Position numbers and translations under genes: made by a program
Part shown: positions 1 through 7,658 of the stretch, piece by piece
Position numbering within the stretch: the first letter of the stretch is position 1
How the letters are laid out: the number at the start of each line of letters is the position of its first letter
DNA from: Oscillospiraceae bacterium
Lineage (GTDB): Bacteria; Bacillota; Clostridia; Oscillospirales; CAG-272
DNA: 18,649 bases
NCBI GenBank assembly: GCA_015065205.1
Contig: SVQS01000020.1
Span: 1-18,649, forward strand
Direction: 5' to 3'
The notes under the pieces: generated by a model
The model's database searches: none
What the model was told of the DNA's origin: nothing
Seen by the model: only the letters and a program-made list of their open reading frames with translations

Positions 1-705
1 GCAGGCGGACGTATTACCGAAATGAACGATGAAGGGAATCCTGAATTCGTTATCGGAAATCAAAAGAATGGCGATTTGTTTGACTACATCTTTGATAAAC
101 TCCATAAAAGCAAACGTAATATGAAGTACCCCAACGGTTTCTCCGGTGATAGAAAACAGCACTTCATTATGAACGCCGATACACTCTTTACCGATATGAC
201 CTTGTGGGACGTTCGTAAAGATCTTTATTCCAATTCTACCTTCAATTACGGTTTGTTACCGAATCCCGTATATGAAGAAAGCGACAGCTACAATTCCGTT
301 GTATTCTTCTACAATACGGTTCATCTGTGGGCAATTCCTAATAACTTTGAAGATAAAGAAGTTGCTCAGTTGATGATGAACGTTATGGCAGCTTACTCTA
401 ACATTAAGAGGGAAGGTTCCACTATGGATGGTTACTATACCAGAACCTTGTGCTTCTCGATAGCGCGTGACCCCAATGCACGTGAAATTATGAATGTTAT
501 CAAAAACTCCACCGTTTATGATATTGGACTTCTGTACGACTGGGGCAAATGGGGAACTGAGCTCTCCGAGCTGTGGCATAAGAGAGATACCAACAATCAC
601 GGTACGCTTGTTCTTGATCTTCCCAATGCTGAAGAGGATCTTGCGACTACTATTGAGCAATTCAAAAACCCCGAAAACCCCGAAGATCCCAACGATGGTG
701 AGTGA
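1..705 (+). CDS. Extracellular solute-binding lipoprotein, C-terminal part (5' end outside window)
   Basis: The reading frame is open from base 1, so the ATG at 22 is internal and the true start lies upstream of the window. The visible 235 residues match the C-terminal halves of the next two genes. Shared features are a GGR-(L/I)-T segment at the very edge, a D-(V/I)-R-x-(D/G/E) segment, a G-(L/I)-LPNPxYE segment, HLWAIPN, and a YDI-(G/A)-LLYDW segment near the end. It ends in an acidic, Pro/Asn-rich tail. By analogy with its complete paralogues it should be a secreted lipoprotein that binds a solute, probably a sugar or oligosaccharide, for an ABC importer. The ligand cannot be told from sequence. 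It precedes the next paralogue by 43 nt with no terminator between, so co-transcription is likely. Confidence 0.8.
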   Translation, partial: AGGRITEMNDEGNPEFVIGNQKNGDLFDYIFDKLHKSKRNMKYPNGFSGDRKQHFIMNADTLFTDMTLWDVRKDLYSNSTFNYGLLPNPVYEESDSYNSVVFFYNTVHLWAIPNNFEDKEVAQLMMNVMAAYSNIKREGSTMDGYYTRTLCFSIARDPNAREIMNVIKNSTVYDIGLLYDWGKWGTELSELWHKRDTNNHGTLVLDLPNAEEDLATTIEQFKNPENPEDPNDGE

Positions 706-748
706 TATTATATTCACAGTTAGAAAGTGAATTGAAGGAGAGCGAATA

Positions 749-2338
749 ATGAAGCATTTTGTACGACTGATTGCGTTCATACTGATATTTGCTTGTTTGT
801 TTGCCTGTATGGTTTCTTGCGGTAATTCAAATAAGGGAAACAAACCAACCACAAACAATAATAACAGTAATAACAACAATAATGACATAGAAAACGATGC
901 CGGGATTCCAATGCCCGAAATTCGAGATTTCGGTGCTCCGGGTGAGCCTTACGTTTATAAGGCACTTGTTCGCACCGGTGACCATTCCGTTACCGAGCAA
1001 GAGCAACATACCATTGGTAACAACGGCTATGCGGCAATCGATTTTTATACCGAAAACCAAAGCTCCGAAGATGCGATTGAGTATGCTGTTTACTTGAGAA
1101 ACTCCAGAATACAAGAACTTTATAACGTCCGCATCGAGCAAGAAGCTCAGCAAGGCGACATGACCTCACAGCTCAGCTTGGCGTATATGAATAATAATGA
1201 ATTCGACCTTGCTATTATTCTTGCCAAATCAGCTGCAAATGCCGCTATGCAAAATCTTTTGAGCAACCTCAATGATATGCCAACGTTGGATCTGTCCCAT
1301 CCTTCCTATGACCAAAAGTCTATCAAGGAGCTTGCATTGGGCAATGCCTTGTATTACCTCAGCGGAGATATGAATGTTTCTACGCTGGAGGTTTGCGGTC
1401 CCACGGTTGTCAATCTTAAAATGTATGACGATTATATTGAAACCTTTGTAGAACTCTTTAATGATAACCCGATTTATGCCAACATCTACAACCTTGTTGT
1501 CGCCAAAGAGTGGACCATTGAAACGATGCTGACAATGGCAGAAACTATAAATTCTGACGTTGATAAATCTGACGGCAAGGCTCTTGGCTCACAACCCGGT
1601 GATATTCTTGGTTACTTTGCCTACGGCGGAATGGGAGTTTACTACTTCTACGGTTCGGGCGGACGCCTAACCGAAACCGACGAAGAAGGTAACATCAGTC
1701 TTGTTATTGAAAAGTACAACGATCTATTTGATTACCTGTTCGATCGCTTCAACAGCAAAGAGGGCTCCAACCAAAGCTGGTTGCCTGTCGGTTACTCCGA
1801 AGCCAGAAAGAACATTTTCTTCTCCGGTCAGTGTCTTTTCACCGAAATGACGTTGTTTGACATCAGAACGGGCCTCTATAAGGAAAGACCCTTCCAATAC
1901 GGTATTCTGCCCAATCCTACATACGAGGCCGGAAACGATTATCACAGCGTGGTTTACTTTACCAACTGCAATCACCTTTGGGCAATTCCCAATAAGGTAA
2001 ATAACTCTGAGGTTGCACAGCAAATGATGAACATTTTTGCGGCATATTCCAACGTAGAGCTCAAAGATTCTACAATGTATGCTTACTATATGCGTACACT
2101 TTACTATACCACTGCACCCGATGCAGGATCTCGTGACGTAATGAATATCATCAAGGATTCAATGGTATATGATATCGCACTTCTTTATGACTGGGATAAG
2201 ATGGGATCTGTGACTCTTGGCGAAATGACGATCAGCAATCGCGGTTTGTATGCTACCAACGTATCAAACCAAAATGACATCAAAGAAGCCTTAAACGAAA
2301 CTGTTGAGCAACTCAAGAATCCCCAAATGATTAAATAA
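749..2338 (+). CDS. Extracellular solute-binding lipoprotein (paralogue 2)
   Basis: This is a complete 529-aa protein. It starts with a lipoprotein signal: a basic N-terminus, a hydrophobic stretch, and a lipobox ending MVSC with the lipidated Cys at residue 24. An Asn-rich linker of roughly 20 residues follows, probably a flexible tether to the membrane, and then a large solute-binding domain. The ATG at 749 is preceded by GAAGGAG at good spacing. It shares a YVYKA segment near the start of the mature domain, a YFYGSGGR segment mid-protein, and the HLWAIPN and LLYDW segments with its two neighbours. The length and architecture fit family-1-like ABC binding proteins. No permease or ATPase gene lies in the visible part of the cluster. 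The ligand is unknown, with carbohydrate the most likely by family. Confidence 0.82.
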   Translation: MKHFVRLIAFILIFACLFACMVSCGNSNKGNKPTTNNNNSNNNNNDIENDAGIPMPEIRDFGAPGEPYVYKALVRTGDHSVTEQEQHTIGNNGYAAIDFYTENQSSEDAIEYAVYLRNSRIQELYNVRIEQEAQQGDMTSQLSLAYMNNNEFDLAIILAKSAANAAMQNLLSNLNDMPTLDLSHPSYDQKSIKELALGNALYYLSGDMNVSTLEVCGPTVVNLKMYDDYIETFVELFNDNPIYANIYNLVVAKEWTIETMLTMAETINSDVDKSDGKALGSQPGDILGYFAYGGMGVYYFYGSGGRLTETDEEGNISLVIEKYNDLFDYLFDRFNSKEGSNQSWLPVGYSEARKNIFFSGQCLFTEMTLFDIRTGLYKERPFQYGILPNPTYEAGNDYHSVVYFTNCNHLWAIPNKVNNSEVAQQMMNIFAAYSNVELKDSTMYAYYMRTLYYTTAPDAGSRDVMNIIKDSMVYDIALLYDWDKMGSVTLGEMTISNRGLYATNVSNQNDIKEALNETVEQLKNPQMIK

Positions 2339-2355
2339 ATTTTCAAGGAGTAATT

Positions 2356-3972
2356 ATGAAACGCATTCCAAAAGTCCTTATTTTGCTGTTGGCACTTTGC
2401 ATGATCATTCCCTGTATGGCAGCTTGCGACAACGGCAAAAAGGATAACAACAAGAACAAAGGGGATGGCAACCGTGTAACTGCGCCCGAAGGCTCAGACA
2501 TTGAAATGCCTGACGTCATCGATATGGATAACTATGTTTACAAGGCATATGTTCGTGATCATGCAGGTACCAATCCCAATGCACACGATGCACAAGCTAG
2601 CTATGGTAACAATGACTACCGTTGCATTGACTTCTGGGTAGATGCAGCAAATAGCGAAGATGAAGTTATTCCTTATGCGGTATACACCAGAAACCAACAA
2701 ATCGAAGACGACTACAACTGTACGATCAGACAGGTTGCCTCTGAGGGTGACCAGGTAAACTTTTTGGTTTTGGCTCTTCAAAACGGCGAGGGCTATGACC
2801 TAACCATTATTACCGCAAAGCGTGCCGCACAAGCAGCAACGCAAGGCTTGCTTCGCAATCTTAAGGATAACACTTATACTGATTTGTCAAAACCCTCCTT
2901 CGACCAAAACGCAATTCAAGAGCTTTCTGTGCAGGATAAGCTTTACTTTGTTAGCGGTGATATGAACATCTCCACATTGGAGGTTGCAGGTCTTTCCATC
3001 GTCAATATGAACTTTTATGAAGACCTCGCTGACTCCATTGTAAACGACTTGTACGGCGGAGACCGACTGTACAGCAACATCTACAACATTGTTACTGCCA
3101 AAAAGTGGACGATGGAGACGTTGTTGACAATCGCACAAAAAGCAAACATTGATATTGATACGTCCGACGGAGCTCTTCACGTTCTTCCAAACGGTGTAAA
3201 TAGTAACCACGAAGAGGTTGAAAACAAATATAAGGGCGGCGATACGGTTGGTTACCACCAATATCTCTATTCTACGCTTTGGTATTTTTATGGCTCCGGT
3301 GGCCGTATTACCACTAAAGGCGAAGATGGTCTGCCTGAGCTCGTTGTTGACGACAATAAGGGTGCGGATCTTTACAAGTATCTCTTTGATAAATTCAATC
3401 GCATCAAGAATACTCCTTGGATTCCACAAGAATCCTCCAACATCCTCAATATGAACTTCCTTACCGGCAAAGTACTTTTTGCTGATTGCTCGCTGTTTAA
3501 CATCAGAACCGAAATTTACCCTAGGGCTACGTTCGAATACGGTATTTTGCCGCTTCCCCTCTACGAGGAAGGTATGGATTACCAAAGCCTTGTTTACTTT
3601 AACAACTGGGCACATCTGTGGGCTATTCCCGAAGCTGTAGGCAATCAAGAATATGCAGAGCGTATGATGGAAATTATGGCTGTTTACTCCAGCCTCCCCG
3701 ATTCCACTATGGATGCATACTATGAAAGAACCGTTTATATGCTGGCGGCTAAAGCAAACGGTTCTCGCGATGTTATCAAAATGATTAGAAATTCCTTGGT
3801 TTATGACCTGGCTCTCCTGTATCCCTCTTGGGGCAATATCGAGTATAAGCTGTATCAGATTTCCAACGTTAACGAATCTGAACACACCGATATTACATCG
3901 AATGTTGCTACGATAGAAGAAAGCATTCAAAAAACAGTTGATTTGCTGTTGAATCCCAGCGGAGAAGAATAA
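2356..3972 (+). CDS. Extracellular solute-binding lipoprotein (paralogue 3)
   Basis: This is a complete 538-aa protein with a lipobox CMAAC (lipidated Cys at residue 24), a short Lys/Asn/Gly-rich linker, and a solute-binding domain paralogous to the two genes before it. Shared segments include YVYKA, WYFYGSGGR, a YGILPLPLYEEG-like variant of the LPNPxYE motif, HLWAIPE and YDLALLY. Its start has AAGGAG five bases upstream of the ATG. It begins only 17 nt after the previous stop, so the two are almost certainly on one transcript. The run of paralogues ends here at a strong terminator (4001-4037). It is somewhat diverged from paralogue 2 in the middle domain, which suggests a different ligand range. 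The substrate is not identifiable. Confidence 0.82.
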   Translation: MKRIPKVLILLLALCMIIPCMAACDNGKKDNNKNKGDGNRVTAPEGSDIEMPDVIDMDNYVYKAYVRDHAGTNPNAHDAQASYGNNDYRCIDFWVDAANSEDEVIPYAVYTRNQQIEDDYNCTIRQVASEGDQVNFLVLALQNGEGYDLTIITAKRAAQAATQGLLRNLKDNTYTDLSKPSFDQNAIQELSVQDKLYFVSGDMNISTLEVAGLSIVNMNFYEDLADSIVNDLYGGDRLYSNIYNIVTAKKWTMETLLTIAQKANIDIDTSDGALHVLPNGVNSNHEEVENKYKGGDTVGYHQYLYSTLWYFYGSGGRITTKGEDGLPELVVDDNKGADLYKYLFDKFNRIKNTPWIPQESSNILNMNFLTGKVLFADCSLFNIRTEIYPRATFEYGILPLPLYEEGMDYQSLVYFNNWAHLWAIPEAVGNQEYAERMMEIMAVYSSLPDSTMDAYYERTVYMLAAKANGSRDVIKMIRNSLVYDLALLYPSWGNIEYKLYQISNVNESEHTDITSNVATIEESIQKTVDLLLNPSGEE

Positions 3973-4000
3973 GCCTGATTTATTTGGGATGTTTAGAATT

Positions 4001-4037
4001 AACCCCATTGCCTTTGCGCAATGGGGTTTTTCTTTTT
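4001..4037 (+). terminator. Rho-independent terminator of the binding-protein cluster
   Basis: A 10-bp perfect stem (AACCCCATTG at 4001-4010 with CAATGGGGTT at 4019-4028) is followed by a T-rich run (TTTTTCTTTTT). It lies 28 nt after the stop of paralogue 3. Confidence 0.93.
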
Positions 4038-4043
4038 AACCTC

Positions 4044-4072
4044 TTGATTTTTTTGTGGAAGAGTGCTATAAT
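4044..4072 (+). promoter_or_regulatory. Sigma-A promoter of metF
   Basis: TTGATT (4044-4049) is followed by a 17-nt spacer and TATAAT (4067-4072), with an extended -10 TG at 4064-4065. The start point is expected near 4079, giving a short leader of about 25 nt before the metF ATG. No riboswitch-sized leader fits in this space. Confidence 0.85.
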
Positions 4073-4104
4073 GGTAACAGAATAAGGAAAGGTAAAGGAA
4101 GAAT

Positions 4105-4980
4105 ATGAAACTGACAAAGCTTTTTGCGGGAGATAAGCTCTCTCTCTCGTTTGAGGTCTTTCCACCCAAAACCGATACATCGTTTGAGAGTGTTAAGCAC
4201 GCTACCGAGGAGATCGCAAAGCTGCATCCTTCGTTTATGAGTGTTACCTACGGCGCAGGCGGCGGAACGAGTCGCTATACTCTTGAGATTGCACAAAACA
4301 TAAAAGAGCACTATGGTGTGCCTACGTTGGCGCACCTGACCTGCGTTTCTTCTACCAAAGAGACGGTGGAAAGAAAAATTGAAGAGCTCAAGTGTGCGGG
4401 CATTGAGAACGTCATGGCCCTGCGCGGTGACCTAACTCCCGAGCTTGCTGCCTCTGACCGTTCTATGTGGGCATATCGTCACGCAGTCGACCTTGTACGT
4501 GAGTTAAAGGAAAGCGGCACCGACTTTTGTATTGGTGGCGCGTGCTATCCCGAAATTCACCCCGAAAGCATCAATCAAAAAGAGGATATCAAATACCTGA
4601 GAGAAAAGGTCGATGCGGGATGTGATTTCCTTACCACACAGATGTTTTTCGATAATAATTTACTTTATAATTTTCTTTATAAAATTCGTGAAGCAGGCAT
4701 TACCGTGCCCATCATTCCGGGTATCATGCCTATTACCAACGGTAATCAGATAGAGCGTGCAATCAAACTTTCGGGCTCGTTTATGCCGCAACGCTTCAAG
4801 TCGCTCGTCGATAAATTCGGCAATACCCCTGCCGCGATGAAGCAAGCAGGAATCGCTTACGCCACCGACCAGATCATCGACCTCTTTGCCAACGGCATCA
4901 CAAATGTGCACGTCTATTCGATGAACAAGCCCGACGTTGCCGCGGCGATTCAAAATAATCTTTCCGATATTCTTGGATAA
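4105..4980 (+). CDS. metF: Methylenetetrahydrofolate reductase
   Basis: MetF reduces 5,10-methylene-THF to 5-methyl-THF using a flavin. It supplies the methyl group for methionine synthesis and, in some anaerobes, works in the methyl branch of the Wood-Ljungdahl pathway. The 291-aa length is normal for the bacterial single-domain (TIM-barrel) enzyme. Diagnostic segments are FEVFPPK near the N-terminus (Glu17, aligning with the catalytic Glu28 of E. coli MetF), the SVTYGAGG segment, and ALRGD (Asp109, aligning with E. coli Asp120). The ATG has an AAAGGAAG ribosome site just upstream. It stands alone, with its own promoter and a terminator directly after the stop. No metV, metH or folate gene is adjacent in the window, so context does not decide between methionine synthesis and acetogenesis. 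Confidence 0.96.
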   Translation: MKLTKLFAGDKLSLSFEVFPPKTDTSFESVKHATEEIAKLHPSFMSVTYGAGGGTSRYTLEIAQNIKEHYGVPTLAHLTCVSSTKETVERKIEELKCAGIENVMALRGDLTPELAASDRSMWAYRHAVDLVRELKESGTDFCIGGACYPEIHPESINQKEDIKYLREKVDAGCDFLTTQMFFDNNLLYNFLYKIREAGITVPIIPGIMPITNGNQIERAIKLSGSFMPQRFKSLVDKFGNTPAAMKQAGIAYATDQIIDLFANGITNVHVYSMNKPDVAAAIQNNLSDILG

Positions 4981-5028
4981 AAACAAAGCCTCGCAAATGC
5001 TTAGCATTCGCGAGGCTTTGTTTTATTT
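4979..5028. terminator. Bidirectional terminator between metF and the convergent radical SAM gene
   Basis: A 17-nt arm (4984-5000) and its complement (5004-5020) pair around a TTA loop with a single mismatch. The hairpin has T-rich tails on both strands: TTTTATTT at 5021-5028 on +, and the complement of AAAAA at 4979-4983 on -. It overlaps both stop codons, so it closes both converging units. Confidence 0.93.
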
Positions 5029-7638
5029 GAATTCACTCACACCGTCATCGGTGTAAACGTTTGTGCGGAGAATGGAGTAGGACTCATTGGTGGGGTCTCC
5101 CGAAAGGATGCCGAGGCGCTCTTTTGCGACAGTTATGAGCATTTCGGGGTTAAGGTTTTCGGTGTTGCCTGCACGCAGGATCGCTGTGATAGCAATTTCG
5201 CCGTCCTTTGTGCAAACGGCATTGAACGTGCGAATCATTTGAGTCAAGTCAACTTCTTTCTCACCCGATTTTGATTTTTTCATTACCAAAAGTGGAGAGG
5301 TAGTAAAGAGATCTTGCAGTTTTTCTGCGGCGTTTTCATTGGCACCTGCAAAGTTGAGTGCGATTTCATACCTCGCCCACGCAATATCGGCAAACTTGCT
5401 TGTCGGTTCATAAGCCTCAAGCACCTGCATCTCATCGGTCAACTCACGGTTGAGCAGATTTTTGACCTCTTCACAGGAAATGTTACGGTCAACGCGCAAA
5501 TCAATAAATTCGCACTCGCTCTCGGTACCAACCGAAAGGGGAAGTCCGAATACGACCTTTGCGTGGGGATTGAAGCCTTGCGTGTACCACATCGGAATAT
5601 TGGCACGCACGAGAACACGGGAGACGGTACGTTGCAAGTCGAGGTGTGATATGTATTGCAAGTCTCCTACCTTGCGGAACTTGATGCGAACGGTACGAGA
5701 GCCTTCTATGGGTTCCCAAACACGCTTGTCCTGCTTTTGGGGCAGGGGAGCATCACTTTCGGTTTCTTTCATTTCCTTGCAACCGGGGCAAACGGCGCGC
5801 ACACCGCCGAGTTTGTTGGCACCGCATGCAGAGCAATGCTCGCGGCAGTTGGGGGTGGTCGTCTCACCGTAAGCCTTTGCTTGCTCACGCAAGAAGAATT
5901 CTTTGCTTACACCGCAATCAATAATATCCCAAGGCAAAATCTCATCATTTCCAAATTTGCGGTTGGCATAAAATGCGGGGTCAATACCGGTGCGCTCAAA
6001 AACGGAGAGCCACTTGTCATAGTCGAAGTATTCCGTCCAAGCATCAAACACGAATCCCTCGCGGCAGGCAAGCTCAAGCGCATCCGCGAGACGTCTGTCA
6101 CCGCGTGCCAAAACCGCTTCAATGCGCGATACCTTTGCATCGTGATGCACATATCTGACGTGTTTGTTCTTGATTTTAGACTTGAGATATTCCTGCTTTT
6201 CGGCAAGCATTTCCATCGTGTCCTGCGCTTCCCATTGGAAGGGGGTAAAGGGCTTAGGGATAAAGCAAGAAACGCTGACCGTTACCAAAGGGGGACGTGC
6301 TTTATTTCTGTTCGGGTTTTGATAGTAGGCGTCTACCACGTGCTCGGCAAGGGTAGCAATGCCCTCAATATCCTCAAGTGTTTCGGTGGGAAGCCCGTTC
6401 ATAAAGTAAAGTTTAACCGTGTTTTTACGTGCGTCAAATGCTACGTTGACCGCACGCATGATCTCGTCCTCGCTCACATTCTTATTGATAACATCGCGCA
6501 ATCTTTGCGTACCTGCTTCGGGTGCAAAGGTCAGGGAAGAGGAGCGAACCGATTCGATACGACGCATCAGATCCTTGTTGAAGCTATCTACGCGAAGCGA
6601 CGGCAAGGAAAGGCTGACCATATTGTCGTCGGTCCAATTCAGGAGCTTGTCACAAAGAGGCTCAAGAGAAGTATAATCGCTGATAGAGAGAGAAGAAAGT
6701 GAAATTTCTTCATATCCCGTCGAGTTGTAAAGTGCCTTTGCTTGACGGTTGAGCACATCCGCACTCTTCTCGCGCACAGGGCGGTAGATCATACCCGCCT
6801 GGCAGAAGCGGCAACCGCGGATACAACCGCGATAGACTTCAAGCATAATGCGGTCGTGTACCGTCTCGATATAGGGCATAACCACCTTACCGGGGAAGTA
6901 GACCTTGTCCAAATCTTTGATAATCTGCTTGGTGACCTGCTTCGGGATGTCATCATAGATAGGCGTATAAGCCTTGATGGTTCCATCTTCGTTGTAGCTG
7001 ACCTCGTAAAGCGAGGGAACATATACACCGGGAATGGTTTTGGCAGCCTCGTGCAAGAAATCAGCACGTGTGTAGCGACCTTCTTCCTTCATTTGAACGT
7101 AAAGGCGTACGATTGCGGGGAGCATATCTTCGCCCTCACCGATGTTAAACAGATCAAAAAAGTCAGCAATCGGTTCTGCATTATAAGCGCAAGGGCCACC
7201 GCCGATAACGAGGGGGTCATTCTCGCCACGATCCTTTGTGCGAAGCGGAAGCTTTGCCAACATCAGCATATTGAGTACGTTTGTGTAGCACATTTCGTAC
7301 TGCAAGGTAAAGCCGATAAAATCAAATGCCGAGAGGGGATCGCCACTCTCAAGAGCAGTCAAGGGCAGATCGTGCTCGTGCATTTTTTCCTGCATATCCG
7401 TCCAAGGGGTAAATACGCGTTCGCACCAAATGTCGGGGTGCGCATTGAGTGCGCCATAGAGCAAACGCATACCCAAATTGGACATACCGATCTCATAGGT
7501 ATCGGGGAAGCAGAAGGCAAAACGCGCCTTGATATTTTCTTTGTTTTTTATAATCTCACCGTACTCACCGCCCGAATATCTGCCGGGCTTGGAGACAGAT
7601 TTAAGAATGGTGCTGTTGAGTTTTGTAGAATGGTTCAT
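5023..7638 (-). CDS. B12-binding-type radical SAM protein fused to DUF2344 (TIGR03960 + TIGR03936 type)
   Basis: This 871-aa protein has three parts. Residues 1 to about 230 are the N-terminal, cobalamin-binding-like region of the TIGR03960 family. The radical SAM core carries the [4Fe-4S] motif CxxxCxxC at Cys272, Cys276 and Cys279. From about residue 645 a TIGR03936/DUF2344 domain begins (RTVRIKF, then the HLDLQR and QGFNPHAK segments). Between core and DUF2344 lies a second Cys cluster (Cys598, 602, 605, 617, 620) that looks able to bind zinc or another Fe-S cluster. The family is widespread in Clostridia, often as one fused protein next to RNase G and ribosomal protein L21 genes. Its reaction is unknown to me. 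Here it is the last gene of the rlmB operon, 20 nt after the preceding stop, with AAAAGGAAC before its ATG. No rng or rplU is adjacent. Confidence 0.9.
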   Translation of the reverse strand: MNHSTKLNSTILKSVSKPGRYSGGEYGEIIKNKENIKARFAFCFPDTYEIGMSNLGMRLLYGALNAHPDIWCERVFTPWTDMQEKMHEHDLPLTALESGDPLSAFDFIGFTLQYEMCYTNVLNMLMLAKLPLRTKDRGENDPLVIGGGPCAYNAEPIADFFDLFNIGEGEDMLPAIVRLYVQMKEEGRYTRADFLHEAAKTIPGVYVPSLYEVSYNEDGTIKAYTPIYDDIPKQVTKQIIKDLDKVYFPGKVVMPYIETVHDRIMLEVYRGCIRGCRFCQAGMIYRPVREKSADVLNRQAKALYNSTGYEEISLSSLSISDYTSLEPLCDKLLNWTDDNMVSLSLPSLRVDSFNKDLMRRIESVRSSSLTFAPEAGTQRLRDVINKNVSEDEIMRAVNVAFDARKNTVKLYFMNGLPTETLEDIEGIATLAEHVVDAYYQNPNRNKARPPLVTVSVSCFIPKPFTPFQWEAQDTMEMLAEKQEYLKSKIKNKHVRYVHHDAKVSRIEAVLARGDRRLADALELACREGFVFDAWTEYFDYDKWLSVFERTGIDPAFYANRKFGNDEILPWDIIDCGVSKEFFLREQAKAYGETTTPNCREHCSACGANKLGGVRAVCPGCKEMKETESDAPLPQKQDKRVWEPIEGSRTVRIKFRKVGDLQYISHLDLQRTVSRVLVRANIPMWYTQGFNPHAKVVFGLPLSVGTESECEFIDLRVDRNISCEEVKNLLNRELTDEMQVLEAYEPTSKFADIAWARYEIALNFAGANENAAEKLQDLFTTSPLLVMKKSKSGEKEVDLTQMIRTFNAVCTKDGEIAITAILRAGNTENLNPEMLITVAKERLGILSGDPTNESYSILRTNVYTDDGVSEFK

Positions 7639-7658
7639 AGTGTTCCTTTTTGCGTGTT

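Noticed and set aside
2887..4008. A 373-aa minus-strand open frame opposite the third binding protein
   Set aside because: It is antisense to a complete lipoprotein gene and runs into the terminator. It has no start signals.
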